Shown here one piece after another: positions 7,671 through 17,047 of a stretch of 64,000 bases of DNA; the stretch's first letter is position 1; each line of letters begins with the position of its first letter. The notes beneath the pieces were generated by a model. It did no database searches, was not told the origin of the DNA, and worked only from the letters and a program-made list of their open reading frames with translations. Position numbers and translations under genes: made by a program. The DNA comes from Actinomyces sp. oral taxon 414 (lineage in GTDB: Bacteria > Actinomycetota > Actinomycetes > Actinomycetales > Actinomycetaceae). The stretch lies in contig NZ_CP012590.1 of the NCBI RefSeq assembly GCF_001278845.1, positions 434,001-498,000 on the forward strand, given 5' to 3'.

Positions 7671-8851
7671 TGCCCGCCCGGCCGCAGTCCTGGCCGCCCG
7701 GCGTCCAGGCCCTCGCCCGCCCCCTGGGCCCGCCCGCCCCCGAGCGCCTGGCCGACCTGACCACCCTGCGCGTGGGCGGCCCCATCGGCTCCTACCTCGA
7801 GGCCGACGACGAGGAGGAGATCATCGGGGCCGTGCGCGAGGCCGACGACGCCGGCACCCCCCTGCTCGTCCTGGGCGGCGGCTCCAATGTGCTGGCCCAC
7901 GACGACGGCTTCGCGGGCCTGGTCCTGCGCGACGCCCGCCAGAGGGTCGTCCTGGTCGCGGACACCGACTGCGGCGGCGTCGAGATCACCGCCACCGCCG
8001 GCACCGCCTGGGACGACCTCGTGCGCGAGGCCATCGCCTCCCAATGGGGCGGCTTCGCCCCCCTGTCCGGCATCCCCGGGACCGTGGGCGCCGCCCCCGT
8101 GCAGAACATCGGCGCCTACGGCAGCGAGGTCGCCGAACTCCTGGCCTCCGTGCGCGCCTGGGACCGGGCCCGACGGCGCGTCGTCCACCTGCCCCTGGCC
8201 GACCTGCGCCCGGCCTACCGCGACTCCGCCCTCAAACGCTCCCTGACCGACCCGGGCGTCGGAGGCGGGAGGACCTGGGGGCCCACCGGCCGCTGGGTCG
8301 TCCTATCCGTCGCCTTCCACGTGCGCCGGGCCACCCTGTCCGCCCCCATCGCCTACAACCAGCTCGCCGCCACCCTGGACGTCGACCTCGGAGCCCGGGT
8401 CGACGAGCGCGCCGTACGCGAGGCCGTCCTGGACCTGAGACGCTCCAAGGGCATGGTGCTCGACGCCGCCGACCACGACACCTGGTCCGCCGGATCCTTC
8501 TTCACCAACCCCATCCTCACCCGCGCCCAGGCCGACACCCTGCCCCCCGACGCCCCCCGCTACCCCGTGACCGATCACGCGCGCATCGGCGCCGGCGGCG
8601 GGCCCGCCCCCGTCGTCGCCGGCCTGGTCAAGACCTCCGCCGCCTGGCTCATCGACCACGCCGGCTTCACCAGGGGCTACGCACTGCCCGGGGCCGCCGC
8701 CTCCCTGTCCACCCGGCACGTCCTGGCCCTGACCAACCGCGGCGGCGCCCGCGCCGCCGACATCGCCGCCCTGCGCGACGCCGTCGTGGCCGGGGTCCGC
8801 GAGCGCTACGGAATCACCCTCGTGCCCGAACCCGTCGCCGTGGGCTGGTAG
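7670..8851 (+). CDS. murB: UDP-N-acetylenolpyruvoylglucosamine reductase
   Basis: The FAD-dependent, NADPH-using reductase that converts UDP-GlcNAc-enolpyruvate to UDP-MurNAc in the cytoplasm, the second committed step of peptidoglycan synthesis. The 393-residue chain has the FAD-binding PCMH region (LTTLRVGGPIGSYLE, LLVLGGGSNVLAHDDGF, SGIPGTVGAAPVQNIGAYG). It also has the MurB C-terminal domain with the catalytic Ser in SAGSFFTNP and the AAWLIDHAGF and LSTRHVLALTNRG motifs. The ATG at 7670 overlaps the bS22 stop; a GTG one codon earlier (7667) is also possible. It converges with the adenosine deaminase gene, 46 bp away. Confidence 0.95.
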   Translation: MPARPQSWPPGVQALARPLGPPAPERLADLTTLRVGGPIGSYLEADDEEEIIGAVREADDAGTPLLVLGGGSNVLAHDDGFAGLVLRDARQRVVLVADTDCGGVEITATAGTAWDDLVREAIASQWGGFAPLSGIPGTVGAAPVQNIGAYGSEVAELLASVRAWDRARRRVVHLPLADLRPAYRDSALKRSLTDPGVGGGRTWGPTGRWVVLSVAFHVRRATLSAPIAYNQLAATLDVDLGARVDERAVREAVLDLRRSKGMVLDAADHDTWSAGSFFTNPILTRAQADTLPPDAPRYPVTDHARIGAGGGPAPVVAGLVKTSAAWLIDHAGFTRGYALPGAAASLSTRHVLALTNRGGARAADIAALRDAVVAGVRERYGITLVPEPVAVGW

Positions 8852-8897
8852 CCGGTCCCCCCGGGCCGGTGAGGCCCGCCCGCGCCCAGCCCGCCCC

Positions 8898-9911
8898 TCA
8901 AGCGGCCAGCCAGGCGTCGACCTGCGCCAACCACCGGCGCTTGGAGGACGGCGAGGCCAGGGACGCCCGGATTGAACCGCGCGCCAGATCGGCCAGGGCG
9001 GCGTCGTCCAGGCCCGCCCGGCGGGCGATGACGTACTGGTCGGTCAGGCGCGAACGGAACAGGAGCGGGTCGTCGGCCCCCAGGGCGACCCGCGCCCCGT
9101 GCTCCAGGAGCAGGGCCAGCGGCACGTCGGCCGCCTGACGGTACACGCCCAGACTCACATTGGAGGCCGGACACACCTCCAGGCTGATCCCGGCGGCCAC
9201 CACCTCGTCGAGCAGCGCCGGGTCCTCGCTCACGCGCACCCCGTGCCCCAGGCGGGTGGGCCCCAACTCGGCCACGACATCGCGCACGTGCTCCGGCCCC
9301 AGCAGCTCCCCGCCGTGGGGCAGCGAGGCCAGCCCCGCCCGGCGGGCGATGCGGAAGGCCGGCCCCCACGAACGGGTCAGGCCCGCCCGCTCGTCATTGG
9401 ACAGTCCGAAACCGACCACGGTCCCGGGCCCCTCCCCGGCGTAGCGCGCCGCCAGGCGGGCCAGGGTGCGGGCGTCGAGCGGGTGGCGGGTGCGCGAGGC
9501 CGCCACGATCACGGCCACCTCCACCCCGGTGAGCTCCGTGGCCCGCGCGGCCGCGTCCAGAATAATCTCCAGAGCCGGGGTGATTCCGCCCACGCAGGGC
9601 GCGTAGGAGGTGGGGTCCACCTGGATCTCCAGACGGCGCGAGCCCTCGGCGGCGTCGTCCAGGGCGGCCTCCAGGACAATGCGCCGCATGACCTCCTCGT
9701 CGGCGACCAGTCGGCGGGCGGCGTCGTAGGCTCGCTGAAAGCGGAACCAGCCGCGGTGATCGGCCGGAACCCGCAGCGGGTCGCCCTCGATGAAGGGCGC
9801 CGGCAGGCGGGTGCGTGAGGCCGCCGCCAGGTCCGCCAGCGTCTGCGGGCGCATCGAGCCCGTGAAGTGCAGGTGCAGGTGCGCCTTGGGCAGGGCGGAC
9901 AGGTCGCGCAT
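8898..9911 (-). CDS. adenosine deaminase family protein
   Basis: A 337-residue zinc-dependent amidohydrolase, predicted to deaminate adenosine or a related purine nucleoside in salvage. The HxH metal motif is in KAHLHLHFTGSMRP near the N-terminus. The catalytic HGGE is in SLPHGGELLGPEHV, the next metal histidine in RLGHGVRV, and the paired aspartates in LGADDPLLF. The usual HLDG is replaced by HFTG, a variant I associate with one actinobacterial subgroup, so substrate preference could differ from classical Add. It is divergent from the kinase-like gene at 9985, with 73 bp between the starts. Confidence 0.88.
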   Translation of the reverse strand: MRDLSALPKAHLHLHFTGSMRPQTLADLAAASRTRLPAPFIEGDPLRVPADHRGWFRFQRAYDAARRLVADEEVMRRIVLEAALDDAAEGSRRLEIQVDPTSYAPCVGGITPALEIILDAAARATELTGVEVAVIVAASRTRHPLDARTLARLAARYAGEGPGTVVGFGLSNDERAGLTRSWGPAFRIARRAGLASLPHGGELLGPEHVRDVVAELGPTRLGHGVRVSEDPALLDEVVAAGISLEVCPASNVSLGVYRQAADVPLALLLEHGARVALGADDPLLFRSRLTDQYVIARRAGLDDAALADLARGSIRASLASPSSKRRWLAQVDAWLAA

Positions 9912-9984
9912 GGCCGGATTGTTCCACGCCGCCGGCCGGCAGGCGGATGTGAATCAACCCCCGCCAGTAGGGCAGACTGTGCCC

Positions 9985-11232
9985 ATGAGCAATGCGCTGG
10001 CCCGCCGGGAGCCCGAGGAGGTAGCCCTGCTGACCGGGCCGCGCGCCGCCTCCGTCCTCGCCGCCGCGCTCGCCCCCGCCGGTCAGCGGTTGGAGAGCTG
10101 GGAGGTCCACTCCGTCCACCACCGGCCCGGCGCGGGCGTGTCGGTCGGCTACACCGCCGTCGTGCTCTCCCCGGACGGGCGGCGCCGCACCGAGTACCTG
10201 TGCGCGACGACGGCGCGGCTGTCCAACCCGCAGGCCCCGGGCCTGACCCGGGTCGCCCCCACCGGCGGGGACGGCCCGCCCGTGCACGTGTGGCGCCACC
10301 CAGCCGACCCCGAGCTGCCCGCGCTCGCGGTCGCCTGCACACCCTCGCTGCTCTCCCGGCGCCTGGGCACTCAGGTCAAGGCCACCATGGTCGCCTACCG
10401 GCCCACGCGCCGGGCCGTGGTGCGGGTCACTTACACGGATCAATCCACGTCCTATGCCAAGGTCCTGCCCCCCGGGCATTCGCGCGCCTTCGCCGAGCGG
10501 CACCGGATGCTGCTGGCGGCGGGGGTGCCGGCCCCCGAGGTGCTGCGCGACGACCCGGACGGCCTGGTGCTGCTGTCCACCGGCCGCGGCGTGGCCCTGT
10601 CGGGGCTGTTGTCGCGGGGCATGGACGTGAGGCGGGCGGAGCGCGTCTTCGCCTCGCTGACTCATCTGCTCGACTCCCTGCCGGCCTCCGCCCTCCAGCT
10701 CGAGGCGCACCCGGCCTGGTCGGAGCGGGCCCGTCATTATGCGCACGCCGCCGCCACCGTTCTGCCCGAGCACGCCGCGCGGGCCCGGGCCGTGGCCGAC
10801 GGCGTCGAGCAGCTCATGGCTTCCTCCGATCCCGGTCCGATCGTCCCGGTCCACGGCGACTTCTACGAGGCCAATGTGCTTATGGAGGGGGAGGGCGTGG
10901 CCAGCCTGCTCGACGTCGACTCCCTGGGGCCCGGCCGGCGCGTGGACGATCTGGCCTGTCTGCTGGGACACGTGAGCGTCCTGGACCACCTGGCCCCGGC
11001 CTCCTACCCGCATCTGCGGCCCGTGCTGGAGACCTGGACGGCCCTGGCCGAGGCGCAGGCGGATCCGGTGGCCCTGCGGGCGCGGTGCGCCGGCGTGGTG
11101 CTGTCGCTGGTGGCCGGGGCGCGGCGCGAGGACGGGGGTCCGTGGCGGCCCGACGCCGAGGGCCGGCTGGCCCGGGCCGAGTCCTGGCTGGCCGCCGGCC
11201 GGGAGATCCAGGCGCGGCGCGGGGCGCACTGA
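9985..11232 (+). CDS. aminoglycoside phosphotransferase-fold (APH) protein
   Basis: A 415-residue protein with the kinase-like APH fold. The catalytic loop HGDFYEANVL and the metal-binding DVDSLGPGRRVDDLACLLG stand at about residues 290-330. The N-terminal half has β-rich sequence (VSVGYTAVVLSPDG) and ATP-lobe-like features. The family includes antibiotic, choline, maltose and fructosamine kinases; nothing here fixes the substrate, and resistance should not be assumed. The ATG at 9985 was chosen over earlier in-frame starts because those overlap the divergent deaminase. No Shine-Dalgarno sequence is evident, so it may be leaderless. Confidence 0.8.
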   Translation: MSNALARREPEEVALLTGPRAASVLAAALAPAGQRLESWEVHSVHHRPGAGVSVGYTAVVLSPDGRRRTEYLCATTARLSNPQAPGLTRVAPTGGDGPPVHVWRHPADPELPALAVACTPSLLSRRLGTQVKATMVAYRPTRRAVVRVTYTDQSTSYAKVLPPGHSRAFAERHRMLLAAGVPAPEVLRDDPDGLVLLSTGRGVALSGLLSRGMDVRRAERVFASLTHLLDSLPASALQLEAHPAWSERARHYAHAAATVLPEHAARARAVADGVEQLMASSDPGPIVPVHGDFYEANVLMEGEGVASLLDVDSLGPGRRVDDLACLLGHVSVLDHLAPASYPHLRPVLETWTALAEAQADPVALRARCAGVVLSLVAGARREDGGPWRPDAEGRLARAESWLAAGREIQARRGAH

Positions 11233-11391
11233 GCGGGCGGGGCGGCGCGGGGCGCCGGGCGGGCGGCGCACCGGGCGGTCGCCGCGGCCCCGCCGTCGTG
11301 CATGACCATGCACACCGCGTCATATACGTGACATATTCTACTGCCATCCTGCAGGCGTACCCCGTCCGGCCCCGCCACGGAAGGCAGACCG

Positions 11392-12867
11392 ATGCTCCCA
11401 CCGCTTCCCGGCGCCGCGCCCTCGTTAGCCCCGTTCGTCCCGTCCGCCTCGAAGCTGTCCGATGTGCTCACGGGCATTGATGAATTCCTGTGGGGCCCCT
11501 GGCTGCTCATCCCCCTTCTGTTGGGGACCGGCGTCGTCCTGACGGTGCGTCTGCGGGGCCTGCAGCTGCGCATGCTCGGCCCGGCCCTGCGCTTCGCCCT
11601 CCTGACGCGCGAGGACGGCGACGAGGCCGCCGGCGCCGAGGGCGACATCTCGCACTACCAGGCGCTGACCACCGCGCTGGCGGCCACCGTCGGCGTGGGC
11701 AATATCGTGGGCGTGGCCACCGCCATCCACCTGGGCGGGCCGGGGGCGCTGCTGTGGATGTGGGTCACCGCCGTCTTCGGCATGGCCTCGAAGTACTCCG
11801 AGGCCTTCCTCGCCGTGCGCTTCCGCACCACCGACGCTCGCGGTCAGCAGTCCGGCGGCCCCCAGTACTACCTCCAGCGGGCCGTCGGGGGCGCGGGCGG
11901 GCGGGCGCTATCCGTCTTCTTCGCCTGCGCGGCCGTCCTGGCCTCCTTCGGCATCGGCTCGATGACCCAGTCCAACGCCGTGGCGGCCCAGCTGCGGGCC
12001 TCCTTCGGCTGGGACCCGGTGATCGTGGGCATTGTGCTGGCCGTGGCCGTCGGCTCGGTGCTCCTGGGCGGGATCGAGGCGATCGGCAGGGTGACGGCCG
12101 GTTTCGTGCCCATGATGATCCTCTTCTACGTGGGCGGCTGCCTGTGCATCCTGGCCGTCAATATCACCGCCGTCCCCCACGCCCTGGGCCTGGTTTTCGC
12201 CGGGGCCTTCACCGGGCGGGGCGCCGTCGGGGGCCTGGCCGGCTCGACGTTCCTCATGGCCATCCAGTACGGGGTGGCACGCGGCATCTTCTCCAACGAG
12301 TCGGGCATGGGCTCGGCGGCCATCGCCGCCGCGGCCGCCAAGACGCACCACCCCGCCCGCCAGGGCCTGGTCTCCATGACCCAGACCTTCATCGACACGA
12401 TCATTGTGGTCACCTGCACCGGCCTGGTCATCCTGTCCACGGGCACCTGGGCGCAGGGCGATCCCGCGACCATGACCGGGCAGGCCTTCACGCACGGCCT
12501 GCCGGGCCAGTGGGGCCACTACATCGTCTCGGTCGCCATTGTCTTCCTGGCCTCCTCCACCATTCTGGGCTGGGCCTACTACGGGGAGCGCTGCGTCGAG
12601 CGGCTCGTGGGGGTGCACGGGGTCCTGCCCTACCGGATGCTGTTCACGGTCGTCGTCTTCATCGGCACGGTCACCGAGCTCAAGGACGTGTGGACCTTCG
12701 CCGACATCGCCAACGGCCTCATGGCCGTCCCCAACCTCATCGGCATGCTCGCGCTCTCCGGCCTCATCGCCCGCGAGACCAGGGACTACCTGGCCCAGGA
12801 CCCCGACCTGCGCCGCCGCGGGGACTCCTTCTCCTCCGTGCCGCCGGAGGAGGACGTCGCCCGGTGA
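11392..12867 (+). CDS. alanine/glycine:cation symporter (AGCS family)
   Basis: A 491-residue polytopic membrane protein importing alanine or glycine with Na+ (or H+). The signature GVGNIVGVATAIHLGGPGAL is present, with further family motifs GMASKYSEAFLAV, SGGPQYYLQRA, GIFSNESGMGSAAIAAAAAK and ILGWAYYGERC. About ten TM segments span the protein. A TATTCT at 11334-11339 may be a -10 box within the 159-bp upstream gap, next to a GTCA-6-TGAC dyad, but no -35 box is clear. A hairpin terminator follows the gene. Confidence 0.92.
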   Translation: MLPPLPGAAPSLAPFVPSASKLSDVLTGIDEFLWGPWLLIPLLLGTGVVLTVRLRGLQLRMLGPALRFALLTREDGDEAAGAEGDISHYQALTTALAATVGVGNIVGVATAIHLGGPGALLWMWVTAVFGMASKYSEAFLAVRFRTTDARGQQSGGPQYYLQRAVGGAGGRALSVFFACAAVLASFGIGSMTQSNAVAAQLRASFGWDPVIVGIVLAVAVGSVLLGGIEAIGRVTAGFVPMMILFYVGGCLCILAVNITAVPHALGLVFAGAFTGRGAVGGLAGSTFLMAIQYGVARGIFSNESGMGSAAIAAAAAKTHHPARQGLVSMTQTFIDTIIVVTCTGLVILSTGTWAQGDPATMTGQAFTHGLPGQWGHYIVSVAIVFLASSTILGWAYYGERCVERLVGVHGVLPYRMLFTVVVFIGTVTELKDVWTFADIANGLMAVPNLIGMLALSGLIARETRDYLAQDPDLRRRGDSFSSVPPEEDVAR

Positions 12868-12872
12868 GGGCG

Positions 12873-12899
12873 CCCGCCCCCGGGGCCGCCGGGGGCGGG
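12873..12899. terminator. hairpin between convergent symporter and aminotransferase genes
   Basis: Perfect 11-bp GC-only stem (arms 12873-12883 and 12889-12899) with a 5-nt loop, placed 5 bp after one stop codon and 7 bp from the other. It is suited to act in both directions; there is no U tract, as is common in high-GC actinobacteria. Confidence 0.7.
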
Positions 12900-12906
12900 G
12901 CCGGGC

Positions 12907-14151
12907 TCACTCGACCTCGGCGAGCAGGGCGGCCATGCGCCCCACGCCCTCGACAATGGCCTCGTCGCCGGTGGCGTAGGACAGGCGGATGAAGCCAGAG
13001 CGGCCGAAGGCCTCCCCGGGGACGACGGCGACCTCGGCGTGCTCCAGGATGAGCTCCGCCAGGGCGGCGGAGGAGTCGATGGGGCGGCCGCGCAGGGTGC
13101 GCCCGATGAGCGACTCGATGCTGGGGTAGGCGTAGAAGGCGCCCCGGGGGACGGGGACCTCCAGGCCCTTGATGCTCGAGAGCAGGTCCACCATGGTCCG
13201 GCGGCGCCGGTCGAAGGCGTCGCGCATGGCGGCCACGGCGGACAGGTCCCCGCTCACGGCCGCCAGCGCCGCCCGCTGGCAGACGTTGGCCACGTTGGAG
13301 GTCAGGTGCGACTGGAGGTTGGTGACGGCCCGCACGACGTCGGCCGGGCCGATCATCCAGCCCACGCGCCAGCCGGTCATGGCGTAGGTCTTGGCCACGC
13401 CGTTGAGGACGACCGTCTGGTTCGCCAGCTCGGGGACCAGGGCGACGATGTGGGCGCTCTCGGCGCCGTCGTAGAGCAGGTGCTCGTAGATCTCGTCGGT
13501 AATGACCCAGATGCCGTGCTCCAGGGCCCACCGGCCGATGGCGGTCAGCTCGGCGGGCGTGTAGACCGCGCCGGTGGGGTTGGAGGGCGAGCACACGAGC
13601 AGGGCCTTGGTGCGCGGGGAGCGGGCGGCCTCGAGCTGGTCGACGCTCACCTTGTAGCCCTGGTCGGCGCCCGCGAAGACCTCGACGGCCCTGCCCCCGG
13701 CCAGGGCGATGACCTCGGGGTAGGTGGTCCAGTAGGGGGTGGGCAGAATGACCTCGTCGCCGGGGTCGACCAGGGCGGCGAAGGCCTGGAAGACGGCCTG
13801 CTTGCCGCCGTTGGTGACGACGACGTCGTCGGGGGAGACCGCGTAGCCCGAGTCGCGCAGCGTCTTGGCGGCGATGGCCTCGCGCAGGACCGGCAGGCCC
13901 TTGGCGGGGGAGTACTTGTGGTTGACGGGGTCCTTCGCGGCGGCGATCGCGGCGGCGACGATGTAGTCGGGTGTGGGGAAGTCGGGCTCGCCGGCGCCGA
14001 AGCCGATGACGGGGCGGCCGGCGGCCTTGAGGGCCTTGGCCTTGGCGTCCACGGCGAGGGTGGCGGAGGGGGAGATGGCGGCGAGGCGGGCGGAGACCCG
14101 GCTCCTGGGTGTTGGGATGGGTGTACTCACGGGCCCAATGGTCACACGCAT
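12907..14151 (-). CDS. aspC: PLP-dependent aminotransferase, aspartate aminotransferase type
   Basis: A 414-residue class I aminotransferase of the AspAT Ib type, predicted to exchange amino groups between aspartate and 2-oxoglutarate. Family marks are [20 protein letters not shown] at the N-terminus, [15 protein letters not shown], the PLP-phosphate-side [16 protein letters not shown], the cofactor [11 protein letters not shown], and the Schiff-base lysine in [16 protein letters not shown]. The Arg that binds the substrate carboxylate lies in GFIRLSYA near the C-terminus. ATG at 14151 and GTG at 14130 are both possible starts; neither has a ribosome site. It follows the regulator gene by 16 bp and is probably co-transcribed with it. 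Confidence 0.9.
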   Translation of the reverse strand: MRVTIGPVSTPIPTPRSRVSARLAAISPSATLAVDAKAKALKAAGRPVIGFGAGEPDFPTPDYIVAAAIAAAKDPVNHKYSPAKGLPVLREAIAAKTLRDSGYAVSPDDVVVTNGGKQAVFQAFAALVDPGDEVILPTPYWTTYPEVIALAGGRAVEVFAGADQGYKVSVDQLEAARSPRTKALLVCSPSNPTGAVYTPAELTAIGRWALEHGIWVITDEIYEHLLYDGAESAHIVALVPELANQTVVLNGVAKTYAMTGWRVGWMIGPADVVRAVTNLQSHLTSNVANVCQRAALAAVSGDLSAVAAMRDAFDRRRRTMVDLLSSIKGLEVPVPRGAFYAYPSIESLIGRTLRGRPIDSSAALAELILEHAEVAVVPGEAFGRSGFIRLSYATGDEAIVEGVGRMAALLAEVE

Positions 14152-14167
14152 GGGCGTCACGCGCCGG

Positions 14168-14767
14168 TTACACGGGATCCGGGCGGCGCGCCGGGGCCGG
14201 GGTGTGGGCGGGGGAGTCGGGGTAGAGGTCCGCGAGGAAGCCGTAGCGACGGGCGGCGACGCCCTCGGTGCGCGCCCGCGCGGCCCGGGCGGAGGCCCGC
14301 TCAAGATCGGCGAAGAGCTCGCCGATCCTGGCGTCGAACCGTTCGGCGTCCTCCTCCAGGAGCCAGAAGGCGCCGTCGGCGTGGGCGGTGGGGCGCAGCC
14401 CGGCGATCTCGGCGGCGCGCAGGGCCTCGGCGTGGCGGATGTGGAGGGTGCGCATGAGGTCGGTGAAGGCGGCGGCCGTTGCGGCGTCCGAGTCGTCGCT
14501 GCGTACGCCGCTCTCGACGCTCGGGGAGGCGATGTACCACCGCTCGTGGGCGGCGGCCCCCTCCGGCCCCTCGACCTCGGTCGCAAGACCGGACTCGCGC
14601 AGGGTCTTGACGTGGTAGCGCACCACGTTCCCCGGTTCGCCGAGGGCCTGCGCCAGGTCCTTGGGGCGCAGGGGCCCGTCCGAGCCGCGCAGCTCCTCGA
14701 TGATGCGTAGCCGCAGGGGGTGGGACAGGGCTCGCAGGGTGCGGACGCGTGTGGAGAGGAGGGGCAT
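14168..14767 (-). CDS. ArsR-like winged-helix transcriptional regulator
   Basis: A 199-residue protein with an N-terminal winged HTH (residues ~1-85): [38 protein letters not shown] and a wing ending RWYIASP. The C-terminal part is helical and Ala/Arg-rich, perhaps for dimerisation. The ATG at 14767 starts right at the conserved domain; a longer in-frame start at 14944 would run through the divergent promoter. TACTCT lies just upstream, so the mRNA may be leaderless. It sits directly before the aminotransferase gene. The ligand or signal is unknown. Confidence 0.82.
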   Translation of the reverse strand: MPLLSTRVRTLRALSHPLRLRIIEELRGSDGPLRPKDLAQALGEPGNVVRYHVKTLRESGLATEVEGPEGAAAHERWYIASPSVESGVRSDDSDAATAAAFTDLMRTLHIRHAEALRAAEIAGLRPTAHADGAFWLLEEDAERFDARIGELFADLERASARAARARTEGVAARRYGFLADLYPDSPAHTPAPARRPDPV

Positions 14768-14840
14768 GCCGGAAGAGTAGCGCCGTCCGAGTCCGGTGGA
14801 CTCGACGCCGGAGCGAGCAGCAACTACTGCGCGAGAACTC

Positions 14841-14869
14841 TTGCGCGAGATTTGCTGCGCGGCTATGCT
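14841..14869 (+). promoter_or_regulatory. promoter of the RiPP-maturase remnant, with overlapping direct repeat
   Basis: TTGCGC (14841-14846) and TATGCT (14864-14869) are spaced by 17 bp. The -35 box overlaps the second copy of a direct repeat TGCGCGAGA at 14828-14836 and 14842-14850, a possible regulator site. Transcription would begin near 14876, about 43 nt before the ATG at 14919. Confidence 0.55.
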
Positions 14870-14918
14870 GAGTGTGCCGGCCGGATGGTTGGGTTTCCTC
14901 AAGAGAGCGGAGTGTGTC

Positions 14919-15014
14919 ATGAGTCTCATCGATTTTCTCTCCACGTGTCGTGGGCCTTGCTCGTCGCGGTTTACACATCACTTTTTCAGTGGATGGCCCG
15001 CCAGAGATCCATGA
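14919..15014 (+). other. 31-codon ORF at the head of the broken RiPP operon
   Basis: ATG with GGAG about 8 nt upstream; the peptide begins MSLIDFLSTCRGPC and ends at 15014 in a frame different from the maturase fragment. Only the first dozen residues may be original coding sequence. I read it as the start of the first gene of the operon (precursor peptide or maturase) joined by a deletion to the middle of the maturase. It is not a confident gene. Confidence 0.3.
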
Positions 15015-15280
15015 CGCCAACAGGAGATTCGTTTCTGGGCGGAGGTCCTTCGCCAAGGTAGTGGAGGTCCTGAATCGTTATCGTGAGGCCGGCGTCGAGC
15101 CCGTAGCGGTTGAGTGCGTGTATACGCCGAGGTACCTCGCGGCCGGAATGGACCTCTCCGAGCTGGACGCCTACATCAGGTCGACCTTCAATGTGAACGA
15201 CATCATCATCAGTCCGTGCTTCGACTCCCCGGTAACGCTTCATGATGGGCGGACATTTGATGAACGGAAATTTGCTGATA
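14923..15280 (+). pseudogene. 5' fragment of a radical-SAM/SPASM peptide maturase
   Basis: In this open frame, from about 14950, the sequence reads HITFSVDGPPEIHDANRRF, then SFAKVVEVLNRYREAGVEP and ELDAYIRSTFNVND. This is the second half of the radical-SAM barrel of RiPP maturases: the S-x-DGP-x-x-H-D motif followed by the V-x-x-x-NRYREAG helix. The first ~170-190 residues, including the CxxxCxxC cluster motif, are absent, and no start codon with a ribosome site exists in this frame. The fragment is cut at a TA within GATATC by the IS630 element and resumes at 16572. Confidence 0.8.
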
Positions 15281-16569
15281 TAGCGGGAATAAAACGAAAT
15301 CCGCGTCTGGTGCTTCGTTTTGAGTTCGGGGTCGTGGCGGTTGGTCGGGTGTGGTTCCGATTGGATTTCGGGTGTCGTTCTCCTGTATGATTGCGGTTAT
15401 GGAAGCGGTAGTGGTCGAGGAGCATGAGTGGTCGGCTCTTCAAGTGCACAAGGCGAAATCCCCGTATAAGCTGATGAGGCGCAAGTCGGAGGCGATTCTC
15501 ATGCTGTCGGAGGGAATTGGCGTCGATGTCGTGGCGCGGCTGGTGGAGCGCGCCACCAGGACGGTCATGGAGTGGGCGAGGGATTGGAGGAGGGATCGGT
15601 TGTCGTCCATTTGCACCGGGCATGTCGGCAACAACAACGCCTCCAAGATCTCCCAGGAACAGGAGAAGGAGATCCTGAAGGCGCTGTCGCGCCCCCCGTC
15701 GGAGCAGGGCATTGCGGCGGAGTTCTGGAATATTCACGATCTGGCGGGCTGGATGCACGAGCGCTTCGGCATCGAGTACGCCTCCGAATCCTCCTACCGT
15801 TCTTTGCTCCACATGGCGGGGTTGTCCTTCCACCTGCCCGAGGAGGTGGACCAGCGCCGCGCCGACGAGACCCAGGTCGAGGCCCGCATGGCGAAGATCC
15901 ACGCCAAGATCGCCAAGATCAAGGGGAAGAAGCAGGACGGGCAGGACGGGCAGGAGGAGGACGAGGGGCAGCGGGGGAGTGAGAAGAATGAGTGCGAGAA
16001 CGAGAAGACGGACGATGCGGAGAAGGGAGATGCGGAGAAGGGGGATGAGGATGTCATCGTGGTGTCCGCGGACGAGGTGAGGATCGAGCACGAGGCCATT
16101 ACTCGCAGGGCCTGGTGCAAGAAGGGCGCCAGGACCAGGATCAGGGTCGATCGGAAACGGCAGTCCCAGAGCTATATCGGATTCCTCCACGAGGCGGACG
16201 GGAGCGTGGACCTCATGCGACTGGACTGGCAGAACACCTCCAACATCGTGAAGGCCCTGACCGATCTTACCCTGAAGTACCCGGACAAGACGATCGTCGT
16301 GGTGTGGGACAACGCCGGATGGCACAAGTCGAAGAAACTGAGGGAGCACCTGGGGAAGGGCAACATCCTGGAGAGGATCCATCTCATCAACCTGCCGCCC
16401 TACAGCCCCAATAAGAACCCCATCGAACGCGTCTGGGGAGAAGGCAAGAAATCCATCAGCAACCGACAGCGCGCCCACTTCGAGGACACCCGCAACGCAT
16501 TCGAGACCTTCATCAGGAGCAACAAATTCCCATACCGCCTCACAAAATGACTTTGTAAAATCGCCGCTA
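15281..16569 (+). mobile_element. IS630-family insertion sequence, intact
   Basis: A 1289-bp element bounded by imperfect inverted ends starting TAGCGGGAATAAAACGAAAT (left) and, on the other strand, TAGCGGCGATTTTACAAAGT (right). It is flanked on both sides by TA (15279-15280 and 16570-16571), the target duplication expected for IS630/Tc1-mariner elements. It carries one full-length transposase. Removing the element with one TA restores a continuous maturase frame, which fixes the borders. Confidence 0.88.
15387..16550 (+). CDS. IS630-family DDE transposase
   Basis: 387 residues from the ATG at 15387 (ATG at 15399 and GTG at 15351 are alternatives). The N-terminal ~110 residues hold the helix-turn-helix region (EAILMLSEGIGVDVVARLVE). 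The catalytic triad is in VSADEVRIEHE (first Asp), VVWDNAGWHKSK (second Asp) and PPYSPNKNPIERVWGEGKK (Glu). Between the two halves is a strongly charged Lys/Glu/Asp-rich linker (about residues 180-220) that looks expanded by short repeats. No frameshift is needed, so it could be active. Confidence 0.92.
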   Translation: MIAVMEAVVVEEHEWSALQVHKAKSPYKLMRRKSEAILMLSEGIGVDVVARLVERATRTVMEWARDWRRDRLSSICTGHVGNNNASKISQEQEKEILKALSRPPSEQGIAAEFWNIHDLAGWMHERFGIEYASESSYRSLLHMAGLSFHLPEEVDQRRADETQVEARMAKIHAKIAKIKGKKQDGQDGQEEDEGQRGSEKNECENEKTDDAEKGDAEKGDEDVIVVSADEVRIEHEAITRRAWCKKGARTRIRVDRKRQSQSYIGFLHEADGSVDLMRLDWQNTSNIVKALTDLTLKYPDKTIVVVWDNAGWHKSKKLREHLGKGNILERIHLINLPPYSPNKNPIERVWGEGKKSISNRQRAHFEDTRNAFETFIRSNKFPYRLTK

Positions 16570-16571
16570 TA

Positions 16572-17047
16572 TCTTACGCGCCGATGCCGCTCGACTCGAA
16601 AGCCTTAAATCTTCCGAGTCCGTCAGTGGCGGAAAGCGAGAAGGCGAACGTCGCCCAGTCCTGCAGCAGGTCACGGGGGCGACCCCACAGATGGGATGGT
16701 GTGGGCTGGGAGTCGAGACTCTCACCGTTGCCCAGGACGGTTCCCTCCTGCCGTGCTACACACTGCTGCAAGAACCTTCCCGGTGGACCTTGAGAACCGT
16801 GGCGAGTGATCCTGCGTCAACCACCGCGGAAGCCGCCTCGATCCAGGAGCGTTTCAATGGCGCAGATCCACGAAAATTGGCGTCCTGCGTTGACTGCGAC
16901 ATCCGGGATGTCTGCCGCGGCTGCCCGGGAGGGAGGCTGACGCAGGCCGGCGAGTTCACGGGGAAGGATATTGTGTCCTGCTCCTACCGGATCGGCCTCA
17001 TCGAAGGGCTGATCCGCAGTTATCTTAAGAAAGAGAAGTCATCATGA
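16572..17047 (+). pseudogene. 3' fragment of the radical-SAM maturase: SPASM domain
   Basis: Continuing the frame broken at 15280, this part encodes a SPASM auxiliary iron-sulfur domain: GWCGLGVETLTVAQDGSLLP, then C-Y-T-L, CVDCDIRDVCRGCPGG and VSCSYRIG. Eight cysteines match the seven- to eight-Cys SPASM pattern. The C-terminus ends SYLKKEKSS and its TGA overlaps the ATG of the exporter gene (ATGA), so maturase and exporter were translationally coupled. It has no start of its own, so it is almost certainly not expressed as a functional enzyme. Confidence 0.8.

Noticed and set aside
9985..11232. Annotation of the APH-fold protein as an aminoglycoside resistance gene
   Set aside because: Only the general kinase-like motifs are present; substrate cannot be told from sequence and there is no mobile context.
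15930..16060. Repetitive GAC-GGG-CAG and GAG-AAG runs inside the transposase, first considered a tandem repeat locus or array
   Set aside because: They stay in the transposase frame and encode its charged linker; no regular spacers as in CRISPR.
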